Source: CAJMSU01 sp964650315 (GTDB lineage Bacteria > Bacillota_I > Bacilli_A > RF39 > UBA660). Taken from it: a stretch of 64,000 nucleotides of DNA. The notes beneath the pieces are model-generated. The model made no database searches. It was not told the origin of the DNA and saw only the letters and a program-made list of their open reading frames with translations. Of this stretch, positions 59,319 to 64,000 are shown one piece after another. How positions within the stretch are numbered: position 1 is the stretch's first letter; each line of letters opens with the position of its first letter. Both the position numbers and the translations under genes were made by a program. Location: positions 62,001 to 126,000 of the forward strand of contig CAZYQE010000001.1 of assembly GCA_964650315.1 (NCBI GenBank), in the 5' to 3' direction.

Positions 59319-61905
59319 CATCTTTAAAGAATTTATTTATAACTCCCTTAGATAATTCTACAAGTATAAATATAACAATGTTAAATATAAATACAAAACC
59401 TACTTGATTAAGAGTTAATGATTCTATATGTAATAATTCTCTAGCTGGTGTTACAAACGTTAATATTTGAATTATTATAATAACAATTAATCCTACATTG
59501 AAATATTTATTAGAGAAGAATCCTTGTTTATATATAGGTTGTTTTAAATTACGACAGTTAATTGAATAGAATGTTTCTTGTACTATTAAACAAAGTAATG
59601 CCATAGTTTGAGCAACTGCTAAACCAAAGTTAAGTCCATATAAGAAACATACGAATACTATAAGACCTTCTAAGAATGCAGAAAATAGTAATGAAGCATT
59701 TACCCAAGGAGTAAAGAATTTACTTGTACTCTTACGAGGAGGCCTTTTCATTACATCACTCGAAGCTTTTTCAAATGCTAATAATATAGAAAGACCTGCA
59801 TCTGTAACTAAATCGATATATAAAATATGAATAGGTAGTAGGGCAGTTACTGATAAGAACATACCAGCTACTACAATAAATATTTCTGCAAAGTTACTAG
59901 ATAATGAATAAATTATAACATTTCTAATATTATCAAATATTCTTCTACCTTCATAGTTAGCATCTACAATAGTAGAAAAACTATCATCTAATAATAGAAT
60001 ATCTGCAGTACTTTTAGTAACTTCAGTACCAGTTTTACCCATACCAATACCAATATCAGCTAACTTTATAGAAGGTGCATCATTAACACCATCACCAGTC
60101 ATTGCAACTACTTTATTATTATGTTGTAATGCTGTAACAATTCTAACTTTATCTTCAGGAGATACTCTAGCATATACACTATATTTTAATACTACATGAG
60201 TAAGTTCCAAATCAGATAGTTTTGCTATTTCTTTTCCTTCAATACCAACTGAATCTTCATCAGCTAGTCCAACTTTTCTAGCTATTTCCATAGCAGTAGT
60301 TAAATTATCTCCAGTAATCATAATTGGAGTAATACCACATGCTTTACATGTTTCAATAGATGCTTTAACAGTATCTCTAGGCGGATCTATCATACCAACC
60401 ATACCTATAAAGATAAGATCTTTTTCGTCTAAATCAGCAGTTTCTTTATAAGCAAAAGCAAGTACTCTTAAAGCTTTTTCAGATAATTTCTTTTCAATCT
60501 TAAATAATTCATTCTTTTTCTTTTTATCTAATTTTTCTTTTTTACCATTAATTAATATATATTTACTATTAGAAAGAATAGATTCTAAACTACCTTTAGT
60601 ATATAATGTCATATCTTTACCATTAGTATATAAAGCACTCATCATCTTTCTAATAGAATCAAAAGGCATATCACCAACTCTTCTATTATGAGACATCATT
60701 TCTTCATAATTAATATCATGTTTAATAGCACAATCAATTAATGCAGTTTCAGTTGGATCCCCAATTAATTTTTTCTTAATATAACTAGTATCATTAGCTA
60801 ACATCATAGCTTTTATTAATAAATCATCTTTATCATATTTATATTCTTCTGCATCAACAACTTTATCATTAATAAATATCTTAGTAACAGTCATCTTATT
60901 TTGAGTAATAGTACCAGTCTTATCAGAACAAATAACTTCTACATTACCTAAAGTTTCAACAGAAGACAATGTCCTAGCAATAGTTCTTTTGTTAGCCAAA
61001 GAATTAACCCCAATAGAAAGTGAAATAGTAATAACTGCAGGTAATCCTTCAGGAACAGCAGATACCATTAAACTAATAGCTAACATCAAAACACTAATAA
61101 GACTATTATGTAAAACAAATATATTGTATACAGCAACAAATACTATTACGATACCTACTATTTTTGTTAAACCTTCACTAATCTCACCAATCTTTTTCTG
61201 TAGTGGAGTAGGAACTTCTTTCTTTTCAGTTAAAGTATTAGCTATTTTACCAAGTTCAGTTTTCATACCAATATCAGTAACAACAACTAAACCTTTACCA
61301 GAAGTCACATCACATCCAGAATATACCATATTATATCTATCATTAATTAATACTTCATCTTCAATAACTTTATCATCTTTACTAACAGGAACACTCTCAC
61401 CAGTAAGTAGAGATTCATCTACACATAAATTATTACATTCAATAATCCTACCATCTGCAGGTATTTTATCTCCTGCTTCTAAATATAAAATATCACCCGG
61501 TAATAAATTTTCTACATTAATAATTACATCTTTACCATCTCTTATAACTTTACAATTAGACTTTTTTACTTTCTGTAAAGATGCAATAGAAGCTTCAGCT
61601 TTAGCTTCCTGTATATATCCCATCATTACATTTAATAATATAATTATAATAATTAATATAGTATCAGTAAGACTTTCTCCAGCCATAACAGAATAAATAC
61701 CAGATATAACAGATACTATTAATAGTAATTTAATCATTAAATTATCAAATTGATTCAAAAATAGTTGCCACTTAGTAGTTTTATGCTTATTTTCAATCTT
61801 ATTTTTACCAAACTCTTTTTTTCTTCTAGTAACCTGTTTACTATCTAAACCCTTTTTAGAAGAGTTTAACTCTTTATAAACATCTTCAATTCTTTTTCTA
61901 TACAT
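59314..61905 (-). CDS. P2-type cation-transporting ATPase
   Basis: 863 residues. Actuator LLTGESVPVSK, phosphorylation site CSDKTGTITQNKMTVTK (Asp near 325), nucleotide-binding KGSLESIL and hinge TGDGVNDAPSIKLADIGIGMG. The fourth helix PEGLPAVITI is that of Ca2+ pumps of the PMCA/SERCA type. The sixth helix reads DLVTDAGLSILLAFEKAS, closer to Na+/K+-type enzymes (DxxxD) than the SERCA NxxxTD, so the ion (Ca2+, Na+ or Mn2+) is uncertain. Ten membrane helices. GGGGTGG precedes the ATG. Single gene. Confidence 0.92.
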   Translation of the reverse strand: MYRKRIEDVYKELNSSKKGLDSKQVTRRKKEFGKNKIENKHKTTKWQLFLNQFDNLMIKLLLIVSVISGIYSVMAGESLTDTILIIIIILLNVMMGYIQEAKAEASIASLQKVKKSNCKVIRDGKDVIINVENLLPGDILYLEAGDKIPADGRIIECNNLCVDESLLTGESVPVSKDDKVIEDEVLINDRYNMVYSGCDVTSGKGLVVVTDIGMKTELGKIANTLTEKKEVPTPLQKKIGEISEGLTKIVGIVIVFVAVYNIFVLHNSLISVLMLAISLMVSAVPEGLPAVITISLSIGVNSLANKRTIARTLSSVETLGNVEVICSDKTGTITQNKMTVTKIFINDKVVDAEEYKYDKDDLLIKAMMLANDTSYIKKKLIGDPTETALIDCAIKHDINYEEMMSHNRRVGDMPFDSIRKMMSALYTNGKDMTLYTKGSLESILSNSKYILINGKKEKLDKKKKNELFKIEKKLSEKALRVLAFAYKETADLDEKDLIFIGMVGMIDPPRDTVKASIETCKACGITPIMITGDNLTTAMEIARKVGLADEDSVGIEGKEIAKLSDLELTHVVLKYSVYARVSPEDKVRIVTALQHNNKVVAMTGDGVNDAPSIKLADIGIGMGKTGTEVTKSTADILLLDDSFSTIVDANYEGRRIFDNIRNVIIYSLSSNFAEIFIVVAGMFLSVTALLPIHILYIDLVTDAGLSILLAFEKASSDVMKRPPRKSTSKFFTPWVNASLLFSAFLEGLIVFVCFLYGLNFGLAVAQTMALLCLIVQETFYSINCRNLKQPIYKQGFFSNKYFNVGLIVIIIIQILTFVTPARELLHIESLTLNQVGFVFIFNIVIFILVELSKGVINKFFKDE

Positions 61906-62025
61906 ATATCCACCCCATATACTATATATATTATATCACTATTTATAGTAATTTAAATATTAAATTATATACTTTACATAAAAAATATAAATATTGTATA
62001 ATAATCATTAGAAAAGAGGAATAAA

Positions 62026-62922
62026 ATGATAAAATTAGTTAAGAGACAAAAAGATGCGAATTGTATTACTCATAGTGGTACTATGCATGCTGATGATGTA
62101 TTCGCAACTGCTTTTTTAGAGTTATATAAAAAAAATATTAAATTAATTAGAGTAAGCCATGTAGAAAAAGACTTATCAAAAGATACAATTGTATATGATA
62201 TAGGTAGAGGTAAGTTTGATCACCACCAAGAAGATGTAGAAACAAGAGAAAATGGTATTAAATATTCATCTATTGGATTACTTTGGAAAATGTTTGGAAA
62301 AGATTATTTAAAGAAAGAAAAAATAGAAGATATAGATGAAGTATTTAAATATATGGATAAAGAATTAATAGAAGGAATAGATGCTATAGATAATGGGATA
62401 TTTCCTGAAATAGAAGCAAATTATAAAGTAAAAACTATTAGTGATATTATTAAAGTATTTAATCCTAGTTTTTATACTACTCAAGATGAAAATAAACAAT
62501 TTTTAAAAGCAGTTAACTTAGCTAAAGAAATATTTATAGAAACATTATATAGTGTAGTAGGAAAAATAAAAGCTAAAAAAGAAGTAAATAAATTAATAGA
62601 TAAAAATGAAGAATTATATTTAGAATTAGATAAGTATTTACCATATGAAGAAGCTATACTTACTAATCCAAAAGGAGATAGTATTATGTTTGTATTATAT
62701 CCATCTAATAGAGGAGGATATGCTATTAAGACTATTCCTAAATCAACAAGTGATAGTACAGATAGATTATTATTACCAAAAAAATGGGCAGGACTTGTAG
62801 ATGAAGAGTTAGAAAAAGTAACTAAAGTAGAAGGAGCAATGTTCTGTCATACAAATAGATTTATAGCAACTGCTAAAACTAAAGAAGCTGCATTAAAACT
62901 AATAAAGGAAGCATTAAAATAA
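62026..62922 (+). CDS. MYG1-family DHH-like phosphoesterase/exonuclease
   Basis: 298 residues. THSGTMHADDVFATAFLELY is the MYG1 hallmark (HxGxFHADDV), followed by IVYDIGRGKFDHHQED, GIDAIDNGIFP and a C-terminal region with CHTNRFIATAKTKEAALKLI. The family has a DHH-like metal site; in eukaryotes MYG1 is an RNA exonuclease. The bacterial function is not settled. AGAGGAAT precedes the ATG. Own terminator. Confidence 0.88.
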   Translation: MIKLVKRQKDANCITHSGTMHADDVFATAFLELYKKNIKLIRVSHVEKDLSKDTIVYDIGRGKFDHHQEDVETRENGIKYSSIGLLWKMFGKDYLKKEKIEDIDEVFKYMDKELIEGIDAIDNGIFPEIEANYKVKTISDIIKVFNPSFYTTQDENKQFLKAVNLAKEIFIETLYSVVGKIKAKKEVNKLIDKNEELYLELDKYLPYEEAILTNPKGDSIMFVLYPSNRGGYAIKTIPKSTSDSTDRLLLPKKWAGLVDEELEKVTKVEGAMFCHTNRFIATAKTKEAALKLIKEALK

Positions 62923-62946
62923 TTACGAAAGTAATTATTTTTTTAT
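62919..62946 (+). terminator. Rho-independent terminator
   Basis: AATTAC pairs with GTAATT over GAAA, followed by ATTTTTTTATTTT. Confidence 0.75.
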
Positions 62947-62981
62947 TTTACAATCACTTTACAAATGTATGGTTCCTAAAC

Positions 62982-63012
62982 TTGACAAAAAAGTCCGGGG
63001 GGGGGGTAAACT
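62982..63012 (+). promoter_or_regulatory. Promoter with a ten-G tract in its spacer
   Basis: TTGACA at 62982-62987 is a perfect -35. TAAACT at 63007-63012 is the best placed -10, with 19 bases between instead of 17. Ten of these bases are the G tract at 62997-63006. Losing two G would restore 17. AGGAGG and the start of the downstream gene follow at 63031-63042. Confidence 0.5.
62997..63006 (+). repeat. Homopolymeric G tract (10 G)
   Basis: Ten consecutive G in a genome that is mostly A and T; no comparable G run is seen elsewhere in the window. Located between -35 and -10 of a promoter. Confidence 0.8.
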
Positions 63013-63041
63013 TTATATATAAGTAAATATAGGAGGAAAAT

Positions 63042-63299
63042 ATGGAAAATGAAATAATTAAGTTCCCACAAGAAAACATTTTTATGGAATTTAAAATAGG
63101 AGAACAGAATTATGCTGTTATAGGAAGCACCGATAAACTAGATGAAGAAAATGGAGACGAAGTATACTTTGTAAAAGTAGACATAGTAGATGGAGAAAAG
63201 ATTGCAAGAAATATTGAAAACCATGATGAATTAGTTAAAGCAGAACAAAAATTTTATGATACTTTATATAGTTTAGAAGAAGGTGAAGAAAATGTTTGA
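63042..63299 (+). CDS. DUF1292-like small protein
   Basis: 85 residues, acidic. IIKFPQENIFMEFKIGEQNYAVIGSTDK, then EVYFVKVDIVDGEKIARNI: two strand pairs and a terminal helix in the style of DUF1292 proteins found beside ruvX/mutS2 in Firmicutes, but with a different neighbourhood here. Overlaps the next gene by eight bases. Expression may be switched by the G tract upstream. Confidence 0.6.
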   Translation: MENEIIKFPQENIFMEFKIGEQNYAVIGSTDKLDEENGDEVYFVKVDIVDGEKIARNIENHDELVKAEQKFYDTLYSLEEGEENV

Positions 63300-63960
63300 G
63301 AGTAAAGCTCAAAAAGAAGCAGAATTAATTGCTGAACGTAATAAATTAATAGATGCACAAGAGAAAGCAGAAAAAAAAGAAGATAAGTGGAACTGTAGTG
63401 ATCATGGATATGGAGAAGAAATAGAAAAAGAATTAGGTTACACTGGAAGTGAAGATTTAGTTGCAGAAGCACTACTTGCAACAAACGAACCTAGATATGT
63501 AAGATTAGGTAAATATTTAAAAGAAATAAATGATATGAAGAATATTAGAGATTATAAAAATATTACAAAAGCAGAAGTAGCAGCAGATATAGAGGATATT
63601 AGAGATCATGTACCTCGTAGATCATATTTTGATGGTGATATAAAAACAACATATAAACAATTCAAAAAAATAGAAAAACAAAAAATAAAAATTGATAAAG
63701 AGATATGCAAAAAAACAAATAAGTATAAAGATGTCGGACACTTTATAAGCGTTGATAAAGTTGATGTAGAACTTGAGTTAAAAGCATTAATAGAGCATAA
63801 AGTATATAATGATGAGGGTATAATAAATAATGGGACATACGATCCATATATTTCTTCTATTCATGACTTACAACCTAGTGAATTAACAGAATTCTTTGAT
63901 AATTGTCCTGAATTAGATTTTGTAGATACAAGTAGATTAACCAAAGGTAATAGTAAATAA
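63292..63960 (+). CDS. Unknown charged protein, second gene of the G-tract operon
   Basis: 222 residues from the ATG at 63292, behind AAGGTGAAG. Mostly helical with clusters EAELIAERNKLIDAQEKAEKK, then WNCSDHGYGEEIEKELGYTG and DHVPRRSYFDGDIKTTYKQF. No signal, membrane segment or known motif. Starts within the preceding gene and is followed by a terminator, so it is certainly co-transcribed with it. Confidence 0.55.
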   Translation: MFESKAQKEAELIAERNKLIDAQEKAEKKEDKWNCSDHGYGEEIEKELGYTGSEDLVAEALLATNEPRYVRLGKYLKEINDMKNIRDYKNITKAEVAADIEDIRDHVPRRSYFDGDIKTTYKQFKKIEKQKIKIDKEICKKTNKYKDVGHFISVDKVDVELELKALIEHKVYNDEGIINNGTYDPYISSIHDLQPSELTEFFDNCPELDFVDTSRLTKGNSK

Positions 63961-63962
63961 TC

Positions 63963-63987
63963 ATAGAGGAATTATCCTCTTTTTTCT
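63963..63987 (+). terminator. Rho-independent terminator
   Basis: AGAGGA pairs with TCCTCT over ATTA, followed by six T. Confidence 0.8.
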
Positions 63988-64000
63988 TGCTTAAAATTAA

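Noticed and set aside
60989..61696. Long open frame on the plus strand (235 codons) inside the P-type ATPase gene
   Set aside because: It is antisense to well-conserved ATPase motifs, has Ser/Thr/Ile-biased composition typical of a shadow frame and no ribosome site.
1..64000. CRISPR arrays, tRNA or rRNA genes, insertion sequences
   Set aside because: No regularly spaced repeats, no cloverleaf with the usual T-loop and anticodon signals, no transposase motifs and no inverted-repeat-bounded elements were found by reading.

Overview
The window is a very AT-rich chromosome segment from a walled, Gram-positive-type bacterium of the Firmicutes (Bacillota). It carries PolC, a DnaI-type helicase loader, ComEA/ComEC, MraZ-RsmH-FtsL-PBP, a T-box riboswitch, a type VIIb secretion locus and small spore-coat-like proteins. 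TGA is used as a stop and tryptophan is TGG, so this is genetic code 11 and not the Mycoplasma code. The composition, compact spacing and shortened proteins suit an uncultured gut Bacilli lineage near the Mollicutes/Erysipelotrichia, but the sequence alone does not fix the taxon.

Bases 1-14200 are a type VII (ESX/Ess-like) secretion and cargo region. The left edge cuts into EssC; EsaB/YukD follows. Next come WXG100-like and helical helpers, an HExxH metallopeptidase (ATLF/lethal-factor type) with a small acidic downstream partner, a second cargo candidate with a small partner, and a DUF4176 protein. After a short interruption (RodA, a small unknown and a CotZ-like protein), a perfect-consensus promoter drives two WXG100-type proteins, a large coiled-coil protein with a C-terminal membrane anchor, and a second DUF4176 protein. 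The two cargo candidates share an almost identical N-terminal tag (SFNNKR[I/V]NFK) but are otherwise unrelated. This tag is the best lead for an undescribed system here.

Bases 14200-31700 mix regulation and housekeeping: a membrane-anchored EIIB-like domain without its cysteine, an orphan histidine kinase behind two Spo0A-like boxes, a Cys/Tyr-rich coat-like protein, RluB, ferredoxin, PolC, TruB, S15 with a structured leader, PNPase, several proteins of unknown function, and a protein built from nine 28-residue repeats.

Bases 31800-48200 hold a compact SMC, peptide deformylase, a 47-residue YjcZ-like protein, FtsW, a membrane-anchored serpin, two flavoproteins, a DHH phosphoesterase, comEA-comEC, dnaI and an M23 peptidase whose ribosome-binding site lies in a 5' hairpin. 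comEA appears to start at ATT, and a small gene before thrS appears to start at ATA.

Bases 47400-64000 start with a T-box operon (two unknown genes plus a ThrRS without its TGS domain). A TPR protein and an mraZ-rsmH-ftsL-pbp cell-division cluster with Mollicutes-type MraZ boxes follow. That cluster runs into a cassette of small single-pass membrane proteins instead of mraY/murD. The window ends with a P-type ATPase, a MYG1-like protein and a two-gene unit behind a promoter containing a ten-G tract.
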